A DNA stretch of 64,000 bases from Guillardia theta CCMP2712 (Eukaryota; Cryptophyceae; Pyrenomonadales; Geminigeraceae). The notes beneath the pieces were generated by a model, which was not told the DNA's origin, searched no databases, and saw only the letters and a program-made list of their open reading frames with translations. How positions within the stretch are numbered: the first letter of the stretch is position 1; every line of letters starts with the position of its first letter. This document shows, piece by piece, positions 1 to 14,026 of this stretch. The stretch spans positions 683,830 to 747,829 of the forward strand of contig NW_005434666.1 of the NCBI RefSeq assembly GCF_000315625.1. Reading direction: 5' to 3'. Both the position numbers and the translations under genes were made by a program.

Positions 1-3000
1 TCTCTCTGCTCCTCTCCTGCTCCTCCTGCTCGTTCTGCTCCTCCTGCGTTTCCTCCTCCTCATTATCATCATCTTGCTCTTGATTCCTCTTGCCTCCCTT
101 CGTATCTCTTCTATGCTTCCCTTCTTCTCTCCTCTCTTCTTCTACAACCTCCTCCTCTTCCTCTCCTCACTCACTCCTGCATTGTAGCCGGCATCAAGGC
201 TCTCGGGCACAGAAAGCTCCTGCTTGCTCGTGCGGAGATCATGAAGCTCCTTCCTCTCGGTGACTTCACTTCTTCATCCTCCTCCCACTCGCTGACATCC
301 AAGCAAGATGAGCTGCAGCAAGCCAACGAGGAGCAGGAGGGGAAACGCGAGCACGAGTGGAAGAAGATTTCCCATCCTCTTCAGGAGACTTTCAGCATGA
401 CTGCCGGGCCCTCCCTTGCCAACCTCCCCAAGGACTGCCAGGTGGGTTGGCTCCTCGTGGGTTGGTTCCTCGTTCCACTCCCGCTCCTAGTCCCTTCTCC
501 TGCTCATTCTACTTTCTGGACCCCTTTATTTCGCTCGTGCACCTCCTCCCTATCCTCCTCCTCCCTACCTCTTCTGCCTCTCCTCCCTCTCCCTCTCCTC
601 TCTCCACCTACCCCTTCTTGTGCTGCTCTTCTCTCCTATTCCATCCTCCTCCTCCTGTAGTTTCTTCTCAGCTCACTCGCAGGAGTACAAGGAGGCCAAC
701 GAGTTCTTCAGCAAGTGGTACAGGTTGCGAGCTGGGACTCAGGTGGAGTTGGAAGCCGTGCAGCGCGTCCTGCTCGCTCCCGGCATGATCGAGAGGTTCA
801 ACAGCGTCAAGTCCCAGCTGAGAAATCCCTTCGCTCCTCTTCTCCGCCTCCTTTATGCTGGCAACGGCCAGCAGAGTCCCCAGCAGATCTGTGCCGACGG
901 TTTCGAGCTGCCCAAGGAGGAGGGAGAGCACGGGCGGAGTCTTGACTTTGTTGGGGCCCTGCGCCCACTGTGCCTGCACCCCTGGGCGTTTCCTCGCGGC
1001 AAACACTCCGTCCTCCTCTGCGACGGTGAGGTTGCGTGGGGAAATGAAGCGAGGAGGAAGGGAGAGGAGGGAGAAGGAGAGGGAGAAGGAGAGGGAGAAG
1101 GAGAGGGAGGAAGAGGAGGGAGGGGGGAATAGAGGAAGGGGAGGATAGAGGGAGCAAGAAAGAAGGGGAGGATTGAGGGAGAGCATATGAGTTGTGACAT
1201 GCTCGATGACAGTGGCGGTGGGCATCAGCTGGAGAGTACCAGAGCAGGTGGAGAAGCTGGTTGGGGAGTGGGATGAGGCAGCAGCGGGCGTGAGCATGTC
1301 AAGAGTGACGGACTGGGCGGCGTCACCTCAGGGTTGCGAGAAGCTGAGCGAGACTGGATGGATGAAGATTTCAGCTGGAGGGCTGGTGGAGACCAGGCGC
1401 TCGGCCGTGTCCTTGGGAGAGTCGTTGTGCTTCTCCCTCAAGTTCTCCTCCCAGCAGGACGTGGTCTGTGTGGGGCCGGTGGAGGTCGGGGAGCTGAGCA
1501 TGGGGATGCGAGCTTCTTGCTTCCTGCAGCAGGGTGAGTGGGGGACCAAGAGGTTCCGCAGGTTCGGCTTCACCCTGGGGAGCGACGGGATCGTCAACCT
1601 GATCCGAGAGGAGGGAGGGAGAAAGGAGGACGCAGCTGTATCAGAGGATCCCCGCTTCCCTTCCTGCCTGACCTTGGGGAGGCTCGAGGAGGACGTCTGG
1701 TACTCGGTGGAGTGGAGGATCGGGTCGGGGAGTAGGAGAGAGGGAGGAGGGGAGCTGAGGTTGGACGTGTGGCTGGGGCGGTCGCAGGCATCGACCCAGC
1801 AGGAGGGGAGCAGGGGACGTCACGCAGCTCGGCCCTGCATCTGCTCGCACCAGTCTTCCTTCCCCGGGGATGGAGGGGAGGAGGAGGCAGGCGGGGACAT
1901 GTGGCAGTGGAAGCCAGCGGTGCAGATGGAGGGAGGAGGCAGACTGGAGGTGGACGACTGGTTGAAACTTCACCAGGAGAGGGAGGAGCTGGGAAACGAA
2001 GTTGACAAGGAGGTGTCAACGCACTCCCGCAGAGACTGCAAGCACGTTCCTCTCGACCGCGTTCGCTCGGCCGGGTACGACTCGGTCTACGCAGCCCGCA
2101 AGGTGAAGATGCTGCACAAGAAGAGACTGGAGGAGGCGAGGAAGAGGCGGCAGGAGCTGCTGGTGCAGGGGGTGGAGAGATGGATGAAGCCAAGCTCGGA
2201 TGCTCTGAGAGAGGTGGAGAAGCTGCTGGGGGAGATGAAAGATGACAAGGGGAAGGAGGACTCGGCGAAAAAGAAAGGAAAGGTGGAGGAATTGGAGGGT
2301 TACCTGCAGGGGGGGAAACGAATGGGATGCGCCTGCGAAGAATGCGAGAAGCGCAAAGGGCTTGACAAGCTGGAGTTTGACAAGTTCGAGCTCGAGAAGG
2401 ATGGGAAAGAAAGCCCGAACCCCTTGGAGGAGGTGGACTTTGACATGTACAGCATCTACAATGCCTTCCAAGCTCTCCCAAGGTCTTGAAATGTCCTGAG
2501 CCTCCCTCGCTCTGTCCTTCCTCTTCAAGAGCTCTCTTCTCACCCATTCAATGCCTCCTCCTCGTCTTTAATTCCTACCTCGTCCACCTCTCTCCCATGC
2601 TCTGTTCTCCTCTCCCCGCAACAACTAGTCTCTGCCCTCCCCTCTCCTGCCTCCTCCCTCCCCTCTCTTCCCTCCTCCCTCCCCTCTCCTCCCTCCTCCC
2701 TCCCCTCTCCTCCCTCCTCCCTCCCCCCTCTCACTCTCTCCTCTCCTTCAGGTACCTCATCACCTTCTCCGTCAAGCTTAAGGAAGAGAGTAAGAGCGTC
2801 CAGACCCCCTGCTGGATCTGTTCAGAGCCCCCGCACAAGCTGGTCCCTGCCGCCACCAAGATCTTCCTCCACATGGCAGGAGAGGACGTGGACGTCTGCT
2901 GGTCCTGCGCTGGCCTCTCCCGCGTCCCCGATGCCCCCATCATGCTCGCTCCCGAGGTCTCCGACACGCTGGAGGAGGCCAGTCCGGGCTCTGTCCTCAA

Positions 3001-5243
3001 CCTCCTCAACCTCAAGTGGACCGAGCCAGCAGCTCCCAGCCCCATCCTGCTCTACGTGCTCGAGTGCGCTGCGCTGCCGGAAGGAAGCGACGACGTTGCT
3101 GAAGCAGGTGGAAGGACCAACACTTCTCCCTCCCTCCCTGGCTCTGCTTTCCTTTCCCTCCTCCGCTTTCCTTCCCTTCTCTCCCTCTTCTCCTCTTCGT
3201 TCTGTTCTTTTCTCCTCTTCTCTCTCTTCTTTCTCTTCTCCTCTCCTCTGCTGCTACTCTTGTGATTCTGTTCCATGTCAGGCAACTGGGTTGAGATTGC
3301 GTCGCTTCCTTCCTCCACGAGCTTCTCAGTCAAGGCTGATCTCGCGAGCAAGAAGCATCTCGTCCCCGGCCAGTACTGCTTCCGCGTTCGTGCTCGCAAT
3401 GCCGCAGGATGGAGCGCGTGGAGCTCCCCCGTCATCCGCCGTCTGCAAGCGCCGAAGCAGGTCAAGAGGGAGGAGGAGACGAGGCAGCTGCTGTGCGATC
3501 AAAGCTTCCCCTCTGAGAGATCCGTCGTCTTCTCCTCCGCTCCCTACAGCGCTCAAGTGTCTCCCCCCTTGGCCTACCTCCACTCGCTGCAGGTGGAGAA
3601 GAGCAAGGAAGGAGAGACAGGGAAGGACCAGAGCTGGGAGGGAGTTCCTACCGGGGTCAAGAAGCCAAAGACGAAGGAGGAGAAGGAGAAGGTGGAGGAG
3701 AAAAGGGAGAGGGAGGAGGGAAGAGGAGGAGGAGGGCTAGCGAGCTTTGACGGGGAGCTCGCTCCTGTTGGGAGCCTTGAGATGACGAATTATGTTCAAT
3801 ACTGCTGGTAAGATCATGCCCTCTTCCCCTCCCCCTCTCTCGGCCTCTCCCTCTTCGCCCTTCCTGTCTTCGTCTCCTGCTCCTTGCTCTTGCTTGCAGC
3901 TTGCACTAGTCACTCCTTGCCCCCTTACTCGCACTGCCGCCCTCCCTCCCTCCCTCCCTCCTCCCTCCCTCCTCCCTTCCCTCCCCTCAGCCTTCTCAGA
4001 ACGTATTGCCTCATACCCTCCGCAGCGCCTGGCATCCCAAGGAAGAGACTCTGTGGCTCAAGAGCAATGCCAACAGCTCGCTGGTTTTCGTGCATGACAA
4101 GAAGGGAGAGGAGCAGCGAAGACTCGAGCTGCCGTGCGCAGCTATCTGCATGACCATCAGCAAGGAGGGAGAGGTCTACTGCGGCAGTGGTTCCGACTTC
4201 TTCACCAAGCTCGACCCGAGTTTGAATGTCGTCTGGAAGGTTGTTTCCTCCCTCTTCTTTTTGGCCTTGCTCTCCTTCCTCCTTCCTCCTTCCTCCTTCT
4301 TGCTTCCTCCTTCCTCCTTCCTCCTTCCTCCTTCCTCCTTCCTCCTTCCTCCTTCCTACTTCCTACTTCCTACTTCCTACTTCCTGCTTCCTGCCTCTGT
4401 CTATCTCCTCTGCTTCTGTCTAAATGCCGCCCAGGTCACCTACACCGACGGCCCTTGTGCTCGAGGGGTCGCGATCGATGGAGACAACCTCTACGCAGCC
4501 TTCAATACTGGCCCGGCAAGCCTCCAGCTGTTCTGCTCCTTCTTTGCCTCTCGTTCCCTCTATCGCATCTCTTTCCACTCCCTCGTCCTCATACCTCTTT
4601 CCTCCTCCTTTTTGACTCCCTTCAGCCTCCTGCATCGCTCCCTTCCTCCCTTGCAGTTGCTCTCAGCTGCTCTCCTCCCTCTCTTGACTTTGCCAGCAGG
4701 TTCTCGTCCTCAACCGAAGCAGCGGCGCCAAGCTGCGCGTCATCCACGTGAAGCCCAACTTGAGCATGGCGCTGAGCCTCGTGGTGGTCGCCCCCGGTAG
4801 CATGCGGAGGAAATAGGGGAGGCGATGGGCAGAGTCAGGAGGAACAGGAGGGAAAGGAAGGGGGCTAGGGGGGAGAGAAGGATGGGAAGGGGCTAGGATG
4901 AAGCGGAGGAGGAGGAGGAGGAGGAGGAGGAGGAGGAGGAAGAGGAGGAGGAGGAGGAGGAGGAGGAGGAGGAGGAAGGGAGAAGACGAGGATCTCACGG
5001 ACGCTCTAGGACTCTTCGCCGTGTCAGACAGCGGGAGGGTTCTGCTCTACCGGGCTGACGGAAGTTTCTCGCGGGTTGTGAGCAGCGGGTACCTCAACGC
5101 AGCCCTCGCCTTCGACGGCAAGAGGATCCTGGTGGGAGGCGCAAACTCCAAGGTCTCGTTAGCTGGGGTGGAGGTGGAGCTGATTAACAGCAGGTGTGGC
5201 ACTTGTTCAAGCTGCCGGAGTTCGGAGGGAAGATCATCGCGTG
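1..5243 (+). CDS. Multidomain SAM - degenerate PARP - FN3 - beta-propeller protein, 5' truncated
   Basis: Spliced gene entering from the left edge; about ten exons can be joined up to the TGA at 5241-5243. The first visible exon (about 188-440) carries the end of a SAM domain (GIKALGHRKLLLARAEIM). Exons 681-1027 and 1232-2485 read like a PARP/ART fold: ICADGF, then HSVLLC joined by splicing to DVAVG, GYDSVYAAR, and NAFQALPRYLITF across the junction 2486/2751. Two long insertions split this fold. The positions of the catalytic H-Y-E triad look substituted (LYAGNG, LDFV, MYSIY), so it is probably not an active ADP-ribosyltransferase. A CxxC...CxxC-like stretch and a clear FN3 domain follow (to about 3450, YCFRVRARNAAGWSAW). 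After that come charged sequence and WD/PQQ-like propeller blades (about 4000-5160). Introns are extremely CT- or GA-rich. The exon joins are my reading; the domain identities are inferred from motifs. Confidence 0.72.
4262..4395. repeat. TTCCTCC-type minisatellite inside an intron
   Basis: Tandem CTTCCTC/TTCCTCC units grade into TTCCTAC units at the 3' end. The block lies in the intron after the TKLDPSLNVVWK exon. The graded change in unit sequence suggests stepwise tandem duplication. Confidence 0.8.
4895..4979. repeat. (GGA)n microsatellite in intron
   Basis: Near-perfect GGA triplets with one GAAGAG interruption, inside the last large intron of the PARP-like gene. Translations of it (poly-Arg) are not coding. 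Confidence 0.85.
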
Positions 5244-5358
5244 AGGAAGAGGCGATGGGGAAGACGGGCAAGGGACCAGCAGGCTCCTTCGGTTTCAAAC
5301 TTGTTTCCTATTTTTAATCGTATTCCTCCTCCACGCACAGCATGTTCCTCTCCTGCCG

Positions 5359-7588
5359 TCAACGACGAGCACTCCTCGTTGACCTCGGCGGCCTCCCAGA
5401 AGTCTGCACCAGCGTCAAACCATCATGAGTCGTACCTCTCCCTCTCGTTTCCATCCCTCCCTTTCTCCTCCCCCTCCTCCCTGTCTTCCCCCTCCTCCTT
5501 CCTCCTCTCACATTCGGCGATGCTCTGGTAGCTGATCGCTTGGAAGCCGGCCCATTCTTGACCTCTTCGTCCACCTGCAGCGGAGGAGGAGCCGGTCGTT
5601 TCCTCGAAAACGATTCATCGCGATTGCCATCGTTGGTTGCCGCAGCCGCTGCAGCTGCCACAGAACGAGGAGATCTGAAGCGGGAGGAGGAGGAAGTTGC
5701 GCTATCCTTTGCAAAGCTCGCGTTGCCCCGCTCCTTGCTGCTATGCGGAACTCGAGGAGAGCTGTTGAGGAACGAGGAGGGGCTGAACGTGGATCTGGTA
5801 GACCTGGCTGATCTTGGGCTCCTGGGGAAGAAGCATGAGAGGAAGGAGGAGGACGACGCGGTCGACCTGGCAGAGCGGGTTGAACGCGGCATGTCCACCA
5901 TGGTATCCCCGAAGAAGCCCCCGATGTCGATGTTCTCAAAGTTCTAGCTGGATGTCAGTGCAGTGCAGCGAGCGTCAAAGAGGAGCGAGAGGTGGCTAGC
6001 AAGGAGGGGAAGACGCAGATGACGAGGGCGGACAGGCGGGCCCACCGGAGTTTGGAGGAGACCCGAGAGGAGTGGAGAGTCCGATAATGAGGGGGTCAAC
6101 CCCGATGCTGCATGGCACACCAGTCAGCGAAGAGGGCAGGGAACTACAAGTGCGAGCTGAAAAGAGAGGGAGGAGGAGGAGGAGGAGGAGGAGGAGGAGG
6201 AGGAGGAGTTCTGGGGGGGGGGGGGGGATGGGGTGTGGAGAGGACGAGGTCGACGACAAGAAGGAGGAGGAGGAGGGGCAAAGGGGGGATGGAGAGGAGG
6301 ATGGACAACAGTCAGAGACGGTCATTGCTCACCAAGGTTGTTAAAGTCTACATGATGGTTGGCGATCCTGCTCGATCGCACACGGGCTGAAGCTGGTTCC
6401 GTCTCCTGCAGTGGCTGGGACATCAGGACGCTGCCTCCGCATCTCCTCCCTCCCACTATCACCTCGCCCAGATGTTTCGCTGCTCTCCCACTCTCGCTCC
6501 TCCCTGACTTAGGCGTGAAGCCAGAGTTCATGAGAAACCTGAAAATTCTTTCAGATCTGCCCCGCTGCCTTGTGTCACTGGTCACACCGTCTTGTCACAG
6601 ATCGAGTGAGAGGAGTTCCGGAAGGTGATCTGAAGAAGCTCCCAAACCTGTTGACAGCTCACATGACAATCTTCCTTGCCAGCCCGAGTCTCACGGGTTG
6701 TCGAAGGGTGAGTTGCTGAACAACGGCTCCTCAGGAAAGATATCTGACTGCGGGAAAGGGTCGTTCTGGATCTGCAAGTACTCTTCACTCACATCGAGTC
6801 CCCTTCAAGGCAACAAGTGGAGCTCACATGCGACGAAGCAGGTCTTGACCGCGATGATGATCGTAAACTGGCGCTTCCCTCCTCTGGGTTAGCCTGATTG
6901 GTCGCAATGGGCGCTGGACGGGATGCGTTCATCCGAGGGCTCTTCCTCCCCGGGCTCTTGCGCTGCTGGATCACCTCAGCGGCCAGGGAGGAGAGAAGAC
7001 TAAACTTTCTTCACTTACCGTCCCGGGGCTGCTCTTGTTCGACGTAGTCGTCTTGCTCTGCGAGGGCAGCGCGTTGTTGGGCCGTTGAGCGAGGAACGAC
7101 TCGTCGCCGGGGCCAGCATTGCGCAAGATTCCTTCAGACTTCCTCTGCAGGGTGGAATACCAATGATTCTTGATCGAGTTGTCAGTCCTGCTCGAAGATG
7201 CACGTTGGTCAGTCACCCCACAAAGAAATCCCCCTGTCCAGACCTGCCCGGAAGGAACTTGGCGATCTCAGTCCAACGATTTCCAAACTTGCTCTGCGCA
7301 ATGCAGATCATCTTGTCCTCTTCGTCTGTCCATGGGTCCTTTCGGATTGAGGGATCCAGCTGATTCTTGTACCGCTCCCTACCATCAGCAACTGAATGGA
7401 CGGCAAGACAAGAGGCAAGCTGAGCACTACCTGCACTGCTTTCCACTCCTCCCCTTCAGCTGGGAGGCAACGATGGCCCACTTCCTCAGTCCATGTTCCT
7501 TCACCAGCTGCACTATGAGGTCGTCCTCCTCCTGCGACCATGGCCTTCGGTTGTCGGCGTTGCTGTCCAAGGACAAGTTGAGGTCCAT
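5359..7588 (-). CDS. R2R3-type MYB transcription factor
   Basis: DNA-binding nuclear transcription factor. The ATG at 7588 has an in-frame TGA two codons upstream. Three exons rebuild two MYB repeats. Exon 1 has PWSQEEDDLIVQLV...KWAIVASQLKGRSGKQCR. Exon 2 has ERYKNQLDPSIRKDPWTDEED and NRWTEIAKFLPGR. Exon 3 has TDNSIKNHWYSTLQRK, then low-complexity Ser/Lys sequence. The GRSGKQCRERY and PGRTDNSIKNHW joins are exactly those expected for the R2R3 part of 3R-MYB/c-MYB proteins. Downstream exons (SEEYLQIQNDPFPQ at about 6770, and VDFNNL and FENIDIGGFFGD at about 6330 and 5940) probably make an acidic/Ser-rich C-terminus; their joins and the 3' end near 5359 are uncertain. It is tail-to-tail with the PARP-like gene, about 115 bp away. 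Confidence 0.85.
6169..6231. repeat. (GGA)n tract followed by a run of G
   Basis: GGA triplets followed by a 14-base G run, within a presumed intron of the MYB gene. Confidence 0.75.
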
Positions 7589-10210
7589 AGCTCACCCTTG
7601 ACTTCTAAAAAACAGTGAATCACAATACAGTACGAGGTTCATGGCTTAAGCATATATCAAACGATTAATAAATGTTCTGGTCGAATAGAGTCGAGCAGAA
7701 ACATAACATCCACTTGTTCCTGGCGCTCCAGCAGCAGCATCGATACACATAGCCAGCCCTCACTTAAGATCTCGAGCATGCATGGCACAGGCTTAATTTC
7801 AAGCAGGAACGCGTACAAAGCTTTAGAGGAGCAATCTGATGATGAGCAATCTAATGATGAAAAGCTCACCCTCTCCCCCTTTATGCTCCTCCTTCCCCTT
7901 CCCCTCTTCCCTTCCCCTCAAATCTCCCCATTCTATCTCCCCATCCTATCTCCCCGTCTTACCTTCTCCTTCCCCCCCTTCTCCCTCCTCTTCTCCCTCT
8001 CCTCCTCTCGCTCCTGCCCCTGGATGCGCCCCGGCTAGCTCATTTCATTTCTCAACAGTTATATGAGCGAACTCCTCGGCCGAACGACGCACCACCCCTG
8101 AGTCTCGTAACCCCTGGAAATTAGTGATTTTACACCCCTAATACAAGAATAGTTTAATACAAATTGTATTAACTAAATTAGTCCTGATGCTTCGTTCTGT
8201 GATAAAGTCCAAATTTGGTTCTGCACAAGAAGTAGCGAGGGGGAACAGGGGGTAGTCAGAGCTGATAGAAGGGGTGGTATCAGCACCAAGAATTATGAGG
8301 AAGGTGGGGTGGTCCAGGTAACTGCCATCAAATAACAATTTTTTACTCACCGGCAGGCCCAGGGCCGCAGCCGCCGGCCCGGCCCGGACCACTGGACTTG
8401 GCAACTTGCCAGTGCTCACAGCGCCGTCGGATGGATCGCCGCATGCCAGCCGTGCCCGTCAGATAGCACCGAGTTAACAAAACTCCCCTGTAAACCAAGA
8501 CGACCCTTACGCGTTTCAAGGCGGCCGCCGGGGGCCGGGCAACGGTAGTCACTGAGTACAGGCCTCGCTGGACGTGGCGTGACCGTACAATCGGAGGCTC
8601 GGATGCCTTGAGAGTGCCACCGCCCCCCGCGGCTCCGGCCGGCCCGGGCCGCGGCCGGCGGCCCGCACTGGCCTGGGCCTGGCCGGACCGGGTTGGGACA
8701 GTATCGGAGTAAACTCGAGTTTCTTTACTCAAAGTTAAGTTAAAGATCAGTACGAGGACAATCAGAGTCATGTGAGGGTTCGAGGTCTCATGCCCTGTAA
8801 GCAACGTTAACGGTCACGGTGAGTCATGCCATGGTATCATGCATGCTGATAAGATCACGTTTCGTGCATGGCCCTTGCACGGCTCAATCTACACCACTAC
8901 CCCCTTTGCAGGGTGTTCAAAGGTGTGGGTGTCCATGTGACCCTGCTCTAGAATACTCGATTTTAGTAGCTTCCCTGAAAAGTTTATTTTTCCACTAATG
9001 AACAGGTGTATTCTTTCCTGTGGTAAACAGAGGCAAACCTCTTCGTTTGGCGAATAGCCATCACCTGATCACCATTCGTTGAAGGAAAATCACCCCAACC
9101 CCCTTTCATGTCTATCAGGCTACTACCTTGCCCGACGACACTACCCCCCATTTTCTAGGATCCTTCATACGAACTGCTTGGAGACAAACTCAAGCACACC
9201 CTTACCCCCCCATGTTGAGACTAAACTTTTGTTCAGAGCACCCCGACCCCCTGCATGGCTTGGTCATGTTTCAACGGTCATGACACTTGTTCGCATCATG
9301 GACACCACCCATGGTAATACACCCCTCAGTATCCCGTTTAAAGCAGGGGTCTGTGTCACCTTTGTCATGAAAATCATGACATGATTTGTTGAGTAACGTG
9401 ACTGCTGATCTAGTCACGTTACTTCTTCCAGGACATAGACCTTGCCGATCTCTCTACCCCTACTCAACGTATTGTACCCCTTCTTAAACCATATGTCAAC
9501 GGGGAATTATACCGGTATCTTCATCACCCTACCCCCTTGATGAATTCGGGGTCACACCTCTCCATTTGCACATCCCTCGGTCTCCCCGGTATCACCCACT
9601 CACTCCCCAACTCTTGGCCACCCACCCACCTGTCCGTTCACCAAGTTTCATCACCCCACCGGTCTTTTCCCCAGAAATGGAGGGTTGGTGGGGTAGCTCC
9701 ATGGAAGTACCCCTCAAAGTACCATCCAGAACCCACCCTTTTGAGAATAGTTTTAAGTATTCTCCGTTGACTACCCCTACTTTTGACTACGGTCAGCCGA
9801 TTGAGGGTGGTAGGACCAACTTTTTTAGCCCTCCTATCTCCCTGACCCCCCTACGCTGCTGGAAACTGAACCCCTACCCTACAGCAACACGCGCGCAATA
9901 CGGCACATCCTCCTCCCCTGCCCCTGTCGACTCCCCTGGTTGCTCTTGCTTCTGCCGCTCTCTGCGCATTTCTTGTAGCCCTCATATCCTTTTCTTTCGT
10001 AACCTTCCTCCGTCGCTCTTTCTACTTCAAAGCTTCGCCAGCCTTTCTTGTTCATTGACTTCTCGTGAGTACAAGCTTGTATTTGGTCAGCTTCACGTAA
10101 CAGAAACTGGTGTTTCAATGATGCGCAACTTTCACTGATTCATACTGTTGAGTCTTGTGCTGGAAGCTTGTAATTTCAGTCCAAGTTTACATCATATCTA
10201 GTGGAATATT
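7589..10210. promoter_or_regulatory. Large head-to-head spacer between MYB and ARM-protein genes
   Basis: No convincing exon in 2.6 kb. It contains, in order: a pyrimidine tract (7870-8030), a GGGGTGGTATCAGCACC element (8271-8287), two GC-rich GGCC/CCGG palindromic blocks (about 8350-8400 and 8610-8695), AACGGTCA sites (8808 and 9271), a run of ACCCC/TACCCC motifs on the plus strand (about 8890-9870) and a 12-bp inverted repeat (9392-9423). It probably holds both divergent promoters. Confidence 0.6.
9392..9423. repeat. Perfect 12-bp inverted repeat with ACGT cores
   Basis: AGTAACGTGACT, 8-nt spacer, AGTCACGTTACT. Each arm contains ACGTGAC/GTCACGT, a bZIP-like half-site. A second short palindrome (GTCATG-AAAAT-CATGAC, 9364-9380) lies just upstream. 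Confidence 0.7.
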
Positions 10211-11503
10211 ATGTCAGTCGCCGCACACAGACCTCCGATGAACTACCCTGAACCTCGTACGAAGCTTATGTTCGGGTTCGGTGCGGCATCGCTGTCATCG
10301 AATCCGTCGCAAACTCCGGCTGAGAGCAAGATCTGCTTCGGAATTGGAAGCAATGTAAGCAGCTCGGGCGGACAAACAAGACCATCTGGAGTGAATCACA
10401 CAGTCTCGGCTGCTTCTTTGTTTGGATGCAAGATTGCTGGTGTCTGCTCTAGTGACGAGAGTCCGCTCCCCATGGGCTCTACGGGCGCGCTATCTTCCTT
10501 ACTTCAAAAGTCGCAAGCTCCATCACGTTCTTGCTTGTTGGAGGTCTCGTTGAAGGCATTGCAATGCGATAAGTCTCCCCCTTGTTTGCGAGCAAATGCA
10601 GCGAGCTCAATCGCCAACATGGCTTTGCAATCCGACATCCAGAACAAGATGCTCGTTCCATCCAACCTTGATTCTCTTGTACATATTTTGAAATGCTCAG
10701 AAGAAAGTACTGTCCGACAATTCCTGTGCATGGCTTTCGGAAGACTTGTGTCGAACAAAACGTCCTTGCCGGTTCTCTTGGCCCATGACTCTCTTGTACA
10801 GACGTTGCAGGATATTGCAAAGGACTCGAACTTGGGGTATTGGAGACAGGCTGCTCGCACAGTTGCGATCATGACTGCAAAGGCATCTGATCAGAATCAA
10901 CTCAGCAACATGTGCACAGCTGGAAACATTGGAATTCTGCAAAAACTCATGCAGATTGAACAAACAGAAATCCAGACAGACGCCATCAGAGCTCTTGTAC
11001 CCTATGTTCAGAACGCTGACAGGATCGCACTGCTCAATGATAACAACATCTGGGAGAGCTTGTTCAGGATGGCTCACCAGTCACACTCCCCAGTGATCGA
11101 ACAGTTGACTGTAAATATCCTACAAACTGCAATGGAGTCGAAATCAAATGGAATTCGATTCTCGTACCATGCTCTGGAATTACTCTCCGATCTTGCGAAA
11201 GCTCAACGAGTCAAGTGGGAGACTGCTGGTGTCTGTGGTGCAAGGAACAGATCGTTCAGTGTGGTCTTGTGTCAGTACCTCTGTGCTGATCACGGTGAGG
11301 TGCATGAGTACGATCACTTGGTGGCGTCAGGAGTCTCGCGTGAGGTGGTTTCGGATGTTTTGGAAATGTCCAACGTGGCAGAATTCGAAGACGAGGCGAA
11401 CGTCGCCGATTCGGGGAAGAGGAAGCGGCATAGGCAAGAAACGATCACTGCCTTTGCTAGACTGTGTACGGTCAGGAAGCGCAGCCGAAGTATAGTAGAC
11501 TAG
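10211..11503 (+). CDS. ARM-repeat-like protein, intronless
   Basis: Single-exon ORF of 430 aa, unlike its intron-rich neighbours. Residues 1-90 are Ser/Gly-rich and probably disordered (FGFGAAS, FGIGSN). Residues about 100-340 are helical repeats with armadillo-like spacing (CLRANAASSIANMAL, VRQFLCMAFGRLV, IQTDAIRALVPYV). The C-terminus has acidic sequence followed by basic clusters (GKRKRHR, RKRSR) that look like nuclear localisation signals. The role is unknown; a nuclear scaffold or adaptor is an inference. The stop is 87 bp from the stop of CNOT11 on the other strand. Lack of introns could mean retroposition or simply a short gene. Confidence 0.75.
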   Translation: MSVAAHRPPMNYPEPRTKLMFGFGAASLSSNPSQTPAESKICFGIGSNVSSSGGQTRPSGVNHTVSAASLFGCKIAGVCSSDESPLPMGSTGALSSLLQKSQAPSRSCLLEVSLKALQCDKSPPCLRANAASSIANMALQSDIQNKMLVPSNLDSLVHILKCSEESTVRQFLCMAFGRLVSNKTSLPVLLAHDSLVQTLQDIAKDSNLGYWRQAARTVAIMTAKASDQNQLSNMCTAGNIGILQKLMQIEQTEIQTDAIRALVPYVQNADRIALLNDNNIWESLFRMAHQSHSPVIEQLTVNILQTAMESKSNGIRFSYHALELLSDLAKAQRVKWETAGVCGARNRSFSVVLCQYLCADHGEVHEYDHLVASGVSREVVSDVLEMSNVAEFEDEANVADSGKRKRHRQETITAFARLCTVRKRSRSIVD

Positions 11504-11589
11504 GACAAAGAGCAAGGATTTCTGTGATTGTAAATAAAATACGGGTGAAAGTACAAGTACATTGGAAATCAAATATTAGTCTGACTCTT

Positions 11590-14026
<2,437 letters not shown>

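Noticed and set aside
8343-8804. Minus-strand ORF of 153 aa in the GC-rich spacer
   Set aside because: Arg/Gly/Pro-rich translation of palindromic GC-rich DNA with no recognisable domain; stop codons are simply rare at this composition.
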